Shown: positions 1-10,977 of the stretch, piece after piece
How positions within the stretch are numbered: the stretch's first letter is position 1
Layout of the letters: each line of letters begins with the position of its first letter
NCBI RefSeq assembly: GCF_014650435.1
Contig: NZ_BMUY01000021.1
Coordinates: forward strand, 1-64,000
From: Streptomyces tendae
GTDB taxonomy: Bacteria; Actinomycetota; Actinomycetes; Streptomycetales; Streptomycetaceae
DNA: 64,000 nt
Direction of reading: 5' to 3'
The notes under the pieces: model-generated
The model's input: only the letters and a program-made list of their open reading frames with translations
The model's database searches: none
Told to the model about the DNA's origin: nothing
Program-made: the position numbers and the translations under genes

Positions 1-1125
1 CCCCAGCCGCGCCGCCCGGCAGGCGCCGGGGCCACGCCCGCCGCCGCGGCCGCCACCGGGGACGCGCAGGGCACGGGCCCCGCGGGAGGCGCCCAGGGTC
101 CGGACGACGCGCCGGCAGCCGCCGCCCGCCCGGCGCCCGGCACCGACGAGACCGCACCCACCGCCCCGGTGCCCTCCGCCGCCGCCTCCGCGCCCGCCCC
201 GAACGCGCTCACCGACACCATGTCCGACCGGGCCCGCTCCCTCCTCGTCCCGGTCGCCGACCCCGAGGCCCCCGCCCCGGCGGCGCCCCCCGCCGTCGCC
301 CCCGTCCTGCCCGGCCGCCCCGACGCCGACCGGCCGCAGGTCCGCGCCCCCGGCCACCAGCCGGACGTCGCCAACGGCCCGCCCTGCCCCTGGTGTTCCA
401 CGCCCAACCGGCCCGACCGCCACTACTGCGCCCGCTGCGCCATGCCGCTGGTCGCGAGCGGCGACCAGGCCACCGTGCGGGCCCCCTGGTGGCGCCGGCT
501 CTTCGGCGGACGGCGCCAGGAGACGCCGTGGGCCGGCGACCGCCCCCGCCTGCGCCGCGTCTTCGACCGCATCGGCACCTGGATCACCGTCGCCGTCGTG
601 GCCACCCTGGCCGTCCTCGGCTTCATGTACATCCCCGACGGCGTCCAGAACACCCGCGACCACTTCGCCAAGCGCGCCCCTGTCTCCCCGGACGGCATCA
701 AGGCGTCGCGCTCCTTCCCCGGCCACAATCCCGAACTCCTCATCGACAAGCTCAGCAACACCTGGTGGGGTCCGGGCATCTCGGAGTCCGGCCAGGGCCA
801 GTGGGTCGAGGCCACCTTCAACGAGCCGACCCGGCTCCTCGACGTGATCATCACCCCCGGTGTCTCCACCCGCGCCGACAAGCTGCGGGAGTCGGCCCTG
901 CCGCACCGCGTCAAGGCGACGATCACCATGAAGGACGGCTCGGTGAAGACCCGCGACCTCACCCTGGACCAGGGCGCCGGCGGCCAGCGACGCCCGTTCC
1001 GCGTCGGCGAGGTCACCAAGGTCCGCTTCACCATCGAGTCCGCCCACGCGGCGTCCGCCAAGAAGCAGGTGGCCATCTCCGAGATCGAGTTCTTCGGCCC
1101 GTCCAGCGCCAACCCCTCCTCCTGA
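1..1125 (+). CDS. Zinc-ribbon, single-TM protein with discoidin-like C-terminal domain (5' end outside window)
   Basis: The frame is open from base 1 to the TGA at 1123-1125, so the start probably lies upstream; a GTG at 169 is only the first possible internal start. The first ~120 codons are Pro/Ala/Gly-rich and disordered. A four-Cys zinc ribbon (CPWC...CARC) lies at bases 385-447, and one hydrophobic segment (around 571-640) would anchor the protein. The exported ~150 residues contain GQGQWVEATF and LLDVIITPG, typical of galactose-binding/discoidin-like (NADase-type glycan-binding) beta-sandwiches. This suggests a cytosolic zinc ribbon joined to an extracellular sugar-binding domain. Substrate unknown. 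Family assignment is by recognition of the fold signature. Confidence 0.75.
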   Translation, partial: PQPRRPAGAGATPAAAAATGDAQGTGPAGGAQGPDDAPAAAARPAPGTDETAPTAPVPSAAASAPAPNALTDTMSDRARSLLVPVADPEAPAPAAPPAVAPVLPGRPDADRPQVRAPGHQPDVANGPPCPWCSTPNRPDRHYCARCAMPLVASGDQATVRAPWWRRLFGGRRQETPWAGDRPRLRRVFDRIGTWITVAVVATLAVLGFMYIPDGVQNTRDHFAKRAPVSPDGIKASRSFPGHNPELLIDKLSNTWWGPGISESGQGQWVEATFNEPTRLLDVIITPGVSTRADKLRESALPHRVKATITMKDGSVKTRDLTLDQGAGGQRRPFRVGEVTKVRFTIESAHAASAKKQVAISEIEFFGPSSANPSS

Positions 1126-1224
1126 CCGGGCCGGGCCCCGCCACTCACCGCCGCCGACCGGCGGGGCCCACCCGAACGGACGCCACACCATGCGCCCCCC
1201 TCCGGGCCACCGGAGGCTGAGGCC

Positions 1225-2859
1225 ATGCCCACAGCACGAGCGATATCCACCGCCGTCCTGCTGTCCACGGCCACCCTGCTCGCCTCCTCCCTGGCGGCCT
1301 GCGCGCCCACGGGCCGGGACGGCGACCGGCACGGCGACACCGGCGGCGCCACCACCGACGCACAGGCCCTGACCGGCCTCCGCAACCAGTCCCTCGCCTG
1401 GAAGGACTGCCCCGCCCCCGCGCCCGTCCAGGGCGGCGGCGAAGCCCCCGGCGCACTCCCCGACGGCACCCGGTGGCAGTGCGCCACCCTGCGCACGCCG
1501 TTGGACTGGAAGAACCCCTCCGGCGAGTCCATGGACCTCGCGCTGATCCGCGCCCGCGCCGCCGGCGACCCGGACCAGCGGATCGGTTCCCTGTTCTTCA
1601 ACTTCGGCGGCCCCGGCGGCTCCGGCGTCGCCACCCTCCCCGGGCTCGCCCCCGACTACGAGAAGCTCCGCACCCGCTACGACCTCGTCAGCTTCGACCC
1701 GCGCGGCGTCGGCAACAGCGCCGGCGTGCGCTGCCTGGACGCCGGCCTCCCCAGCGAGGAGGAGATCGACAACACCCCCGACGACGGCGGCGACGAGACC
1801 AACGCCCTCGTCCGCTTCAACCGGGAGACCGCGGCCGCCTGCGAGAAGAACTCCGGCGACGTCCTCCCCTACGTCGGCACCACCCAGGCCGCCCAGGACA
1901 TGGACCTGATGCGCCAGGTCCTCGGCGACGAGAAGCTGCACTACTTCGGCATCTCCTACGGCACCGAACTCGGCGGCGTCTACGCGCACTTGTTCCCCGA
2001 GCACGTCGGCCGCGCCGTACTCGACGGCGTCGTCGACCCCACCCACGACCTGATGGAGGAGGCCCTCGCCCAGGCCGGCGGCTTCCAGCTCGCCTTCGAG
2101 CACTTCGCCGCCTGGTGCGCCCGGCAGGGCTGCACGCTCGGCGAGGACGCCGAGGACATCGTGGACCTCGTCGTCGGCCTCGAAGCGGCCCTCGACGACA
2201 CCCCGCTGGCCACCCCCGACGACGGCGAACTCGACGGCGACGGACTCGTCGACGCCATCAGCGGCGCGCTCTACCGGCAGGACTACTGGCCCGCCCTCCG
2301 CGTCGGCCTGGAAGCCGCGGCCGACGACAACGGCGAGGTCCTGCACGACCTCGCCGAAGCCCTGGGCCAGCACGGCAGGGGCGGCGACACGGACGACGCG
2401 GACACCGAGGAGAGCAACGAGGACGACGCCTTCCGGGCCATCACCTGCGACGACTCCAGCAACCGCTACACCGTCGCGGACGTCGAGTCCCGCCTGCCTG
2501 ACTTCCTCGAAGCCTCCCCCCTCTTCGGCCCCGGCCTCGCCTGGAGCGCCCTGTCCTGCGACGGCTGGCCGGTCCCCGGAGCCGCCCGGCACCCCGAGGT
2601 CGGCGCCCCGGGCGCGCCCCCCGTCCTGCTCGTCGGCAACACCGGCGACCCCGCCACCCCGTACGAGGGCGCCGCCCGCATGGCGCAGCGCCTCGGCGAG
2701 AAGGTGGGCGTCGAGCTGACGTACGAGGGCGAGGGTCACGGCGCCTACGACAGCGGCAACACCTGCGTCCAGGACACCGTCGACGCCTACCTGCTGAACG
2801 GCACCCTCCCGAAGCCCGGCACGGTCTGCGAGGCGGAGCCCCTGCCGGAGGGCAAGTAA
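1225..2859 (+). CDS. Secreted alpha/beta-hydrolase lipoprotein, tripeptidyl aminopeptidase (SlpD/SlpE-like)
   Basis: 544 residues. GGAGG precedes the ATG. The N-terminus is a lipoprotein signal with lipobox SLAAC, so the mature protein should be membrane-anchored outside the cell. The alpha/beta-hydrolase core carries the oxyanion motif FFNFGGPGGSG, the nucleophile elbow GISYG (Ser244), the acid Asp475 in TGDPATP and the His505 in GEGHGAY. The C-terminus is the TAP-like cap with a late Cys pair. Streptomyces mycelium proteases of this family remove N-terminal tripeptides from exported proteins. A second member of the family is encoded at 23451-25061. Peptidase activity is inferred from family. 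Confidence 0.87.
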   Translation: MPTARAISTAVLLSTATLLASSLAACAPTGRDGDRHGDTGGATTDAQALTGLRNQSLAWKDCPAPAPVQGGGEAPGALPDGTRWQCATLRTPLDWKNPSGESMDLALIRARAAGDPDQRIGSLFFNFGGPGGSGVATLPGLAPDYEKLRTRYDLVSFDPRGVGNSAGVRCLDAGLPSEEEIDNTPDDGGDETNALVRFNRETAAACEKNSGDVLPYVGTTQAAQDMDLMRQVLGDEKLHYFGISYGTELGGVYAHLFPEHVGRAVLDGVVDPTHDLMEEALAQAGGFQLAFEHFAAWCARQGCTLGEDAEDIVDLVVGLEAALDDTPLATPDDGELDGDGLVDAISGALYRQDYWPALRVGLEAAADDNGEVLHDLAEALGQHGRGGDTDDADTEESNEDDAFRAITCDDSSNRYTVADVESRLPDFLEASPLFGPGLAWSALSCDGWPVPGAARHPEVGAPGAPPVLLVGNTGDPATPYEGAARMAQRLGEKVGVELTYEGEGHGAYDSGNTCVQDTVDAYLLNGTLPKPGTVCEAEPLPEGK

Positions 2860-2872
2860 CCGGCACCGCGCG

Positions 2873-2909
2873 CCGACGCCCCCGCGATCACGGATCGCGG
2901 GGGCGTCGG
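2873..2909. terminator. Strong hairpin terminator downstream of the peptidase gene
   Basis: A perfect 17-bp inverted repeat (2873-2889 / 2893-2909) with a 3-base loop, 13 bases after the stop codon. There is no long T tract, as is usual in Streptomyces. It also separates the gene from the oppositely oriented tRNA. Confidence 0.85.
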
Positions 2910-2923
2910 TGTGCCGGGTGCGG

Positions 2924-2997
2924 AGCCCCCTGTCGGATTCGAACCGACGACCTTCGCTTTACAAGAGCGGCGCTCTGACCAGCTGAGCTAAGGAGGC
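2924..2997 (-). tRNA. tRNA-Thr (anticodon TGT)
   Basis: Reading the minus strand from 2997 gives a 7-bp acceptor stem (GCCTCCT with AGGGGGC), a D-arm (AGCTCAGCTGGT...GAGC), an anticodon loop CTTGTAA with anticodon TGT, and a T-arm containing GGTTCGAATCC. The tRNA is 74 nt without an encoded CCA. Anticodon UGU reads ACA threonine codons, which are rare in this G+C-rich genome. Confidence 0.95.
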
Positions 2998-3094
2998 AGG
3001 CGCGCGGCGGGCGCGCGCAGGCTGCTCCACTGTACACAGAGCCGGTGAACGATGTGATTCGAAAGTTTCGGCGAAATTCACAGACCCCCAGCTA

Positions 3095-3124
3095 CTGACA
3101 GATCAGGTGAACGCCGGGTACCGT
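3095..3124 (+). promoter_or_regulatory. Candidate housekeeping-type promoter for msiK
   Basis: CTGACA (3095-3100), an 18-base spacer and TACCGT (3119-3124) resemble a HrdB-dependent promoter. It would give a leader of about 85 bases before the msiK ATG. This is a pattern match only. Confidence 0.4.
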
Positions 3125-3216
3125 CCTGCTCAGCTTCACCCGTGTGGACTACACCACCACCTTCCTACAACGGATCGTCCGGCACGTTCCTGCCGGTAGA
3201 AGGGGGCCCATTCACC

Positions 3217-4353
<1,137 letters not shown>

Positions 4354-4429
4354 GCGCGGTCGCGCGGGTGATCCGCCCGCGAAACCCCCCGCTGAGAAAC
4401 CACGCGACCGGGTGATTTCACCCGCGTTG

Positions 4430-4469
4430 ACGAAAAGAGCCCCGCGGCCTGCTGCGGGGCTCTTTTCGT
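4430..4469. terminator. msiK terminator
   Basis: A 16-bp perfect stem (4430-4445 / 4454-4469) with an 8-base loop; the right arm contains TTTT. It lies 77 bases past the msiK stop. Confidence 0.9.
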
Positions 4470-4605
4470 TGTCGACAAATACCCCGGCACAACGGACGTT
4501 TCGACCCGTGTTCGTCAATCCCCTACCGCGCCGAAGGCAGCTCTTCATCCCCCGATAGGGTGACTAAATGTCGCCAAATCATTACCGGGCGCTACCCTCA
4601 CTCGC

Positions 4606-5073
4606 GTGAAGCACTCCGTGAAGCACTCCACCACCCGACAGACGCGACGCGGCCGGGGCCCCGCCCGCCGGATCGGCCGCTCTCTCGCCTTCGTCCTGCC
4701 CGTCGTCCTGGTGCTCTCCGGGACTCTCGCGGTCACCCGCGTCAACTGGTCCGGGGATCCCTCGGACTCGGTGCTCGCCGCGTCGGAGGCGTCCTCCGCC
4801 AAGGCATCATCCGCCCGCGCCGCCCGCGCCCCGCACGAAGTGCTGCGCGACCGGCTGCTGACCGAGTTGCAGGAGGAGGACCCGGGCGTCGCCCTCACCC
4901 ACCTCCAGCAGGCGGTGAACGAGCGCCCGTCGCTGGCCGACCACTGCGCGACGATCGCCCGCGCCCTCGGCCGCGCCGCGGTGAAGGTCTACGGCCCGAC
5001 GCGCGCCCAGTCGTACGCCCGCCCCGTCTGCGACACCGCCTTCGCCTCGGGCGTCCTGGCCGCGCACGGCTGA
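4606..5073 (+). CDS. Signal-anchored small hypothetical protein
   Basis: 155 residues starting at GTG. TACCCT at 4593-4598 sits seven bases upstream, and there is no Shine-Dalgarno sequence, suggesting a leaderless transcript. The N-terminus is strongly basic and followed by a hydrophobic segment (SLAFVLPVVLVLSGTLAV), so it is a secretion signal or anchor. The rest is Ala/Ser-rich, then helical with two Cys (DHCATIA and PVCDTAF) that could form a disulfide outside the membrane. No catalytic motif is visible. The position beside msiK and the nucleotidyltransferase matches other streptomycetes as I recall the gene order. Function unknown. Confidence 0.72.
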   Translation: MKHSVKHSTTRQTRRGRGPARRIGRSLAFVLPVVLVLSGTLAVTRVNWSGDPSDSVLAASEASSAKASSARAARAPHEVLRDRLLTELQEEDPGVALTHLQQAVNERPSLADHCATIARALGRAAVKVYGPTRAQSYARPVCDTAFASGVLAAHG

Positions 5074-5115
5074 GCGCCCTCCGGAGGCGGCGGGGGCGCC
5101 GCGTACAGTTCGGGC

Positions 5116-5853
5116 ATGACCGATCCGAGCGCCGCGTCCCGCCGCCCCGTTCAAGCCGTCGTCCTGGCCGGCGGGCAGGGTTCCCGGCTGCGCCCCTACA
5201 CCGACGACCGGCCCAAGCCGATGGTCGAGATCCCGGGCACCGGGACTCCGATCATCGGCCATCAGCTCGCCTGGCTCGCCGAGGAGGGCGTCACCGACGT
5301 CGTGGTCTCCTGCGGCCATCTGGCCGAGGTGCTGCAGAAGTGGCTGGAGAGCGCCGACCTGCCGCTCTCCGTCACCACCGTCGTGGAGACCGAGCCGCTC
5401 GGCCGCGGCGGCGGCCTCAGGTACGCCGCCGCCCACCTGCCGCACCCGGACCGGTCCTGGTACGCCACCAACGGCGACATCTGGACCCGTTTCTCGCTGC
5501 GCGACATGGCCGACTTCCACGCCGAGCGGGACGCCGTCGCGACCCTCGCCCTGGCCCGCCCCCGGCTGCCGTGGGGCGCCGTCCAGACGGACGGCTTCGG
5601 CCACATCACCGACTTCATCGAGGCGCCGCCCTCGACCTTCGAGATCAACGCGGGTGTCTACGTCTTCTCGCCCGAGTTCGCCGCGATGCTCCCGGAACGC
5701 GGCGACCACGAACGCACCACCTTCCCCCGCCTGGCCCGCGAGAACCGCCTGGCCGGCTTCCCGATCCCGCAGGGCTCCTACTGGCGCGCGATCGACACCG
5801 CGAAGGACCTGACGGAGGCGGCCCGGGAACTGGCGGCGCTGAGCGGCCGCTGA
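5116..5853 (+). CDS. Nucleotidyltransferase (NDP-sugar pyrophosphorylase family)
   Basis: 245 residues. The N-terminus carries the sugar-nucleotide pyrophosphorylase signature GGQGSRLRPYT...RPKPM, which binds the NTP and provides the catalytic Arg/Lys. Asn-Gly-Asp (NGDIW) provides the metal-binding Asp, and the FEINAGVYVF motif is also typical. It lacks the long left-handed beta-helix of GlmU/GlgC, so it is a minimal cytosolic enzyme transferring a nucleotidyl group to a sugar-1-phosphate or related alcohol phosphate. The sugar is unknown. It stands alone, 42 bases after the previous gene and followed by a strong terminator. Confidence 0.87.
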   Translation: MTDPSAASRRPVQAVVLAGGQGSRLRPYTDDRPKPMVEIPGTGTPIIGHQLAWLAEEGVTDVVVSCGHLAEVLQKWLESADLPLSVTTVVETEPLGRGGGLRYAAAHLPHPDRSWYATNGDIWTRFSLRDMADFHAERDAVATLALARPRLPWGAVQTDGFGHITDFIEAPPSTFEINAGVYVFSPEFAAMLPERGDHERTTFPRLARENRLAGFPIPQGSYWRAIDTAKDLTEAARELAALSGR

Positions 5854-5870
5854 GGGCTCCACCACGACGA

Positions 5871-5916
5871 CGGCAGCAGCAGGGCCCCGCACCTCGTGTG
5901 CGGGGCCCTGCTGCCG
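5871..5916. terminator. Convergent-gene terminator
   Basis: CAGGGCCCCGCA (5880-5891) pairs with TGCGGGGCCCTG (5899-5910), extended by CGGCAG/CTGCCG after a 3-base bulge. It lies between the stops of the nucleotidyltransferase and the minus-strand DoxX gene and can serve both. Confidence 0.85.
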
Positions 5917-5938
5917 TTCCCGGTGTGGCGTGCTGCCG

Positions 5939-7672
5939 CTAGCCCAGGAGGCCGCCCACCAGGCGGCCGCCCGGCTCTCCGGTGGACGACGAACCGCCGC
6001 CCTCACCGCTCCCGGTGGAGCCGGTGGAGCCGCCGCTGCCGCCGCCGGTCGAGGTGCCGCCCGCGGTCGGCCCCGCCGTGGTGCTCGGCGCCTGGTCCGC
6101 CGGAGTGGACTGCCGCGGCGGAGCCTGACCCGTGGTGCCCTGGGTCTGGCTCGGCGTACCACCGCCGGTGGCGGTGCCGCTGCTGTCGCGGGTCGCTCCC
6201 GGGGTGGTCGCGGAGTCCCCGGAGGGAGTGGACGCCCCGCTGGTGGCGCCCTGGGTGGGCGAGGCGGACGCCTCCGGGGAGGAGGTCTTCGGCTTGCGGG
6301 TGCCGGGCTCCTGCGGGAGCGGGGAACCGGGCAGCTCGTTGCGCGGGGCCTCGCCGGGCCCGGGGACGACCACGCGGTCCGCGTCCCGTACGGCGCCGCC
6401 GAGGACGGAGCCGACGAGGAGGGTCACACCGGCGACCAGGAAGGTGATGACGGCGCCGCGGCGCAGGACGTAGCGGCGCAGGTCCCAGATGTCGGAGCGG
6501 GGGCCGAGCCGGCGCCAGGCGCTGCCCGCGAGCCTGCCGTCCACGGAGTAGACGGGCGCCCCGGCGATGATCAGCGGGGACCAGGCGGCGAGGTAGATGA
6601 TGTCGGGCGCGTCGTAGACCGGGACGCTCTTCCAGCTGACGGTGACCAGGAGCGCGGCGGACAGGGCGGCGCCGATGACGGCGGCCACGCGCTGCCAGCA
6701 GCCGAGCACGGTCAGGACGCCCACCAGCACCTGGAGGAAGGCGATGACCAGCCCGGCGCCCACCGGGTGGGCGAGGGCGAACTGGCGCAGCGGCTCGGCG
6801 ACGTCCCAGGGATGCAGGGTGTTGAGCCACTTGACCATGGAGCCGCGTTCGCCGCCGTCGAAGTAGACGGGGTCGCAGAGCTTGCCCATGCCGGCGTAGA
6901 TGGAGATGAAGCCGAGGAAGACGCGCAGCGGCAGCAGCACGACGCCGAGGTTCATACGGCGGCCGGGGAAGTAGGCGTGCCGTGCCGGGTCGTCGGTGCG
7001 GCGCCTGCTGCGCGGCCGGTCGGCGTCGGGATCGTCGTCGTAGCCGTCGGGGCCGTAGCCGTCGTCGTAGCCGTCGGTTCCGGTCCCGAAGTCCTGCGGA
7101 CCGTAGGCGGATTCGTCGTAGGCCGGCTCGTCGTAGGCGCTGCCCACGGTGCGCATCGCGGGCAGCAGCCGGGTGCCGTCGGGCAGGGGGCCGCGCTGGG
7201 CGCCGACGAGGGGGGTCTCGAGCGTCTGGGTGGCGGGGCCGTCGTCGTAGTCCAGGGGGCCGCCGTCGAGGTCGACCCGGGGGATGACCTGCGTGGCTCC
7301 CGCGTCGCCCGCGTGGTCGGCGGCCGGGTCCTCGACGTGCTGACCGGCGCCCGCACGCACCGCCTGGAGCAGCCGGTGCGCGCCGGTGTCGTCCGGGTCG
7401 GACCGCCCGCTCCACACGACGGCGCGGCGACGGCCCGCGGCCGGGGCGCCGGGCATGCGGGCGGGGTCCTGGGTGGCGCTCAGGTGCCGCGCGATCCGCG
7501 GGGACTGGGTCCGCCGGGCGGAGGCACCGAACTGCACGCGGAAACTCGCGTGGTTGACGATGACCTGGGCCGGATCGCTCGGCACCTTCACCATGCTCAG
7601 CGCGGGAGCGTCGTCGTATCCCGACGAGCGGTCCCCCGTGGGTGTGCGGGGTGTTCTGGTGTCCACACTCAT
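5939..7672 (-). CDS. DoxX-like integral membrane protein with long disordered tails
   Basis: 577 residues. The N-terminal ~230 residues are acidic, Tyr/Asp/Gly-rich and low-complexity (repeats of YDDGYGPDGYDD). The central 200 residues hold four or more membrane helices in the DoxX/SURF4 pattern, starting NLGVVLLPLRVFLGFISIYAGMGKL and ending near LVGSVLGGA. The C-terminal ~120 residues are Ser/Thr/Gly/Pro-rich and probably exported. DoxX proteins take part in redox or thiol-stress membrane complexes in actinobacteria, but no partner is encoded here and the role is unknown. The start ATG lies 117 bases from rlmB. Confidence 0.8.
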   Translation of the reverse strand: MSVDTRTPRTPTGDRSSGYDDAPALSMVKVPSDPAQVIVNHASFRVQFGASARRTQSPRIARHLSATQDPARMPGAPAAGRRRAVVWSGRSDPDDTGAHRLLQAVRAGAGQHVEDPAADHAGDAGATQVIPRVDLDGGPLDYDDGPATQTLETPLVGAQRGPLPDGTRLLPAMRTVGSAYDEPAYDESAYGPQDFGTGTDGYDDGYGPDGYDDDPDADRPRSRRRTDDPARHAYFPGRRMNLGVVLLPLRVFLGFISIYAGMGKLCDPVYFDGGERGSMVKWLNTLHPWDVAEPLRQFALAHPVGAGLVIAFLQVLVGVLTVLGCWQRVAAVIGAALSAALLVTVSWKSVPVYDAPDIIYLAAWSPLIIAGAPVYSVDGRLAGSAWRRLGPRSDIWDLRRYVLRRGAVITFLVAGVTLLVGSVLGGAVRDADRVVVPGPGEAPRNELPGSPLPQEPGTRKPKTSSPEASASPTQGATSGASTPSGDSATTPGATRDSSGTATGGGTPSQTQGTTGQAPPRQSTPADQAPSTTAGPTAGGTSTGGGSGGSTGSTGSGEGGGSSSTGEPGGRLVGGLLG

Positions 7673-7789
7673 CTAACCGAGTGATGTGTCGTTAGGACAC
7701 TGCCTTGACCGCCCCGATCTGTCCGGACCGCGTCAAGCATGTCCGGACAGCCTCGAACACCCCGTATGAGCTATCCGGCGAACGCTTGT

Positions 7790-8734
7790 TCAGGAGCGCC
7801 GACGCGCCGCCTCGTACAGCACGATCCCCGCCGCCACACCGGCGTTGAGGGACTCGGCCCCGCCCGGCATCGGGATGCGGACCCGGAAGTCGCAGGTTTC
7901 GCCGACAAGTCGGGACAGGCCCTTGCCCTCGCTGCCGACGACGATGACCACGGGGCCGTCGAGGGCCTCCAGGTCGCCGAGTTCGGCCTCGCCGTCGGCG
8001 GCGAGGCCGACGACCGTGATGCCGGCCTTCTGGTACGACTCCAGCGCCCGGGTGAGGTTGGTCGCGCGGGCCACCGGCGTGCGGGCGGCCGTACCTGCGG
8101 ACGTCTTCCACGCGCCCGCCGTCATACCGGCCGCGCGCCGCTCGGGCACGACGACGCCGTGGCCGCCGAAGGCGGAGACGGAGCGGACGACGGCGCCGAG
8201 GTTGCGCGGGTCGGTCACCCCGTCGAGGGCGACGATCAGCGGGTCCGCGCCCTCGTCGTGGGCGGCGGCGACCAGGTCCTCGGGGTGCGCGTACTCGTAC
8301 GGCGGCACCTGGAGCACGAGCCCCTGGTGGTTGAGCCCGTTGGTCATCCGGTCCAGCTCGGGACGCGGCGCCTCCATGAGGTTGATGCCACCGCGTTCCG
8401 CGGCGAGCTGCAGCGCCTCGCGCACCCGCTCGTCGTTGTCGATGAACTGCTGGACGTAGAGCGTGGAGGCGGGCACGCCCTCGCGCAGCGCCTCATAGAC
8501 CGGGTTGCGGCCGACGACCAGCTCGGACGTCGACCGGCCGCCGCCGCGCCGCTGCTGCGGGCGGCCGCCTGTGGCGCGGCGCGCCTTGGCGTTGGCGGCG
8601 CGCTGCTTGGCGTGCCCCTTGCGCATCTCGGCGGGGGGCGTCGGCCCCTTGCCTTCCAGGCCCCGGCGTCGCTTGCCGCCACTGCCGACCTGCGCGCCCT
8701 TCTTGCCGGACATGCGGCGGTTGTTCGCGGCCAT
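7790..8734 (-). CDS. rlmB: RlmB-type 23S rRNA 2'-O-methyltransferase (SpoU/TrmH family)
   Basis: 314 residues with start MAANNRRMSGKK; a longer in-frame extension to 8833 lacks a ribosome site. The first ~75 residues are very basic, likely an rRNA-binding tail typical of actinobacteria. SpoU substrate-binding domain follows, then the alpha/beta-knot with motif 1 DGVTDPRNLGAVVRS, motif 2 VIVVGSEGKGLSRLV and motif 3 IPMPGGAESLNAGVAAGI. The family methylates the ribose of a conserved G in the peptidyl-transferase region of 23S rRNA (G2251 in E. coli) using SAM. It follows cysS in the same direction, the standard actinobacterial order. Confidence 0.92.
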   Translation of the reverse strand: MAANNRRMSGKKGAQVGSGGKRRRGLEGKGPTPPAEMRKGHAKQRAANAKARRATGGRPQQRRGGGRSTSELVVGRNPVYEALREGVPASTLYVQQFIDNDERVREALQLAAERGGINLMEAPRPELDRMTNGLNHQGLVLQVPPYEYAHPEDLVAAAHDEGADPLIVALDGVTDPRNLGAVVRSVSAFGGHGVVVPERRAAGMTAGAWKTSAGTAARTPVARATNLTRALESYQKAGITVVGLAADGEAELGDLEALDGPVVIVVGSEGKGLSRLVGETCDFRVRIPMPGGAESLNAGVAAGIVLYEAARRRS

Positions 8735-8804
8735 GAGTACCTGTCTCGCTCTCTGCGACTTCGCGTCTCTACGGGAGTGTGCGTCGTACGTGCGTCTTAT
8801 GCAG

Positions 8805-8832
8805 TGTGCCGCCCGGAGGGCCGGGCGGCACA
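8805..8832. terminator. cysS terminator
   Basis: A perfect 12-bp stem (8805-8816 / 8821-8832) with a 4-base loop between cysS and rlmB. No T tract follows. It may only partly stop transcription into rlmB. Confidence 0.8.
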
Positions 8833-8869
8833 ATCGATCTACGGGCCCGGGTCTCGTCGCCCGGCCGGG

Positions 8870-10270
<1,401 letters not shown>

Positions 10271-10376
10271 GTGTCCAGGGTAGTAGGCGCCGAGCAGTGC
10301 CAGGGGCACGCGTACCCAGTTGTTGCGGCCACTTCTCGTCCCCGCGAGTCGGGTGGTGGGTGGGCATAGGCGGGGT

Positions 10377-10419
10377 CCAGGGGCGGAGCCCCTGGCGGGG
10401 CGCGGGGCAGGGCCCCGCA
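10377..10419. repeat. Tandem palindromes downstream of ispF
   Basis: CCAGGGGC-gga-GCCCCTGG (10377-10395) is followed at once by a second G+C-rich hairpin (GCGGGGC...GCCCCGC). The first hairpin, with its flanking GGGGT, looks like the short palindrome I recall as dispersed between genes in many Streptomyces genomes; copy number cannot be judged from this window. It probably terminates ispDF transcription before cysS. Confidence 0.6.
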
Positions 10420-10464
10420 CGGCAGGGCGCGCGGCCGGACGACGCGGGGTGCCCACCCCCGCGC

Positions 10465-10977
10465 TCAGGACACCCGCACGACCAACGCCGTGGCCACCGC
10501 CATCAGCCCCTCCCCCCGCCCGGGGAAGCCCAGCCCGTCCGTCGTCGCCCCCGACACGGACACCGGCGCCCCCACCGCCGCGGCGAGCACCGCCTCCGCC
10601 TCGTCCCGCCGCTTGCCGATCTTCGGCCGCGCCCCGACCACCTGCACCGCGACGTTCCCGATCCGGAACCCCCGCGCCCGCACGATCCGCGCCGCCTCCG
10701 TCAGCAGCGTCACCCCGGACGCCCCGGACCACTCCGGCCGCCCGGTGCCGAAGTGCTGCCCCAGGTCCCCGGCCCCCGCCGCCGAGAACAGCGCGTTGCA
10801 CGCCGCGTGCGCGACCACGTCCGCGTCGGAGTGCCCGGCGAGCCCGGTCCCCTCGCCCTCCCACTTCAGCCCGGCGCACCACAGCTCGCGCCCGTCCTCG
10901 AAGGCGTGGATGTCCGTACCGATCCCGACCTGCGGCAGCGGCGGCAGCTCTCCCGTACCGGGACTCTCAGAACCCAT
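10465..10977 (-). CDS. ispF: 2-C-methyl-D-erythritol 2,4-cyclodiphosphate synthase
   Basis: 170 residues. GIGTDIHAF supplies the Asp-x-His zinc ligands, and GHSDADVVAHA and GDLGQHFG complete the active-site pattern; TTDGLGFPGRGEG is the C-terminal signature. IspF cyclises 4-diphosphocytidyl-2-C-methylerythritol 2-phosphate in the non-mevalonate isoprenoid pathway. Its start overlaps the end of ispD by 11 bases, so the two are translationally coupled. Confidence 0.95.
   Translation of the reverse strand: MGSESPGTGELPPLPQVGIGTDIHAFEDGRELWCAGLKWEGEGTGLAGHSDADVVAHAACNALFSAAGAGDLGQHFGTGRPEWSGASGVTLLTEAARIVRARGFRIGNVAVQVVGARPKIGKRRDEAEAVLAAAVGAPVSVSGATTDGLGFPGRGEGLMAVATALVVRVS

Noticed and set aside
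2924..2997. tRNA-Thr as the integration site of the island
   Set aside because: It is 28 kb away with no integrase or repeat nearby; the gpmA 3' end repeat explains the island better.
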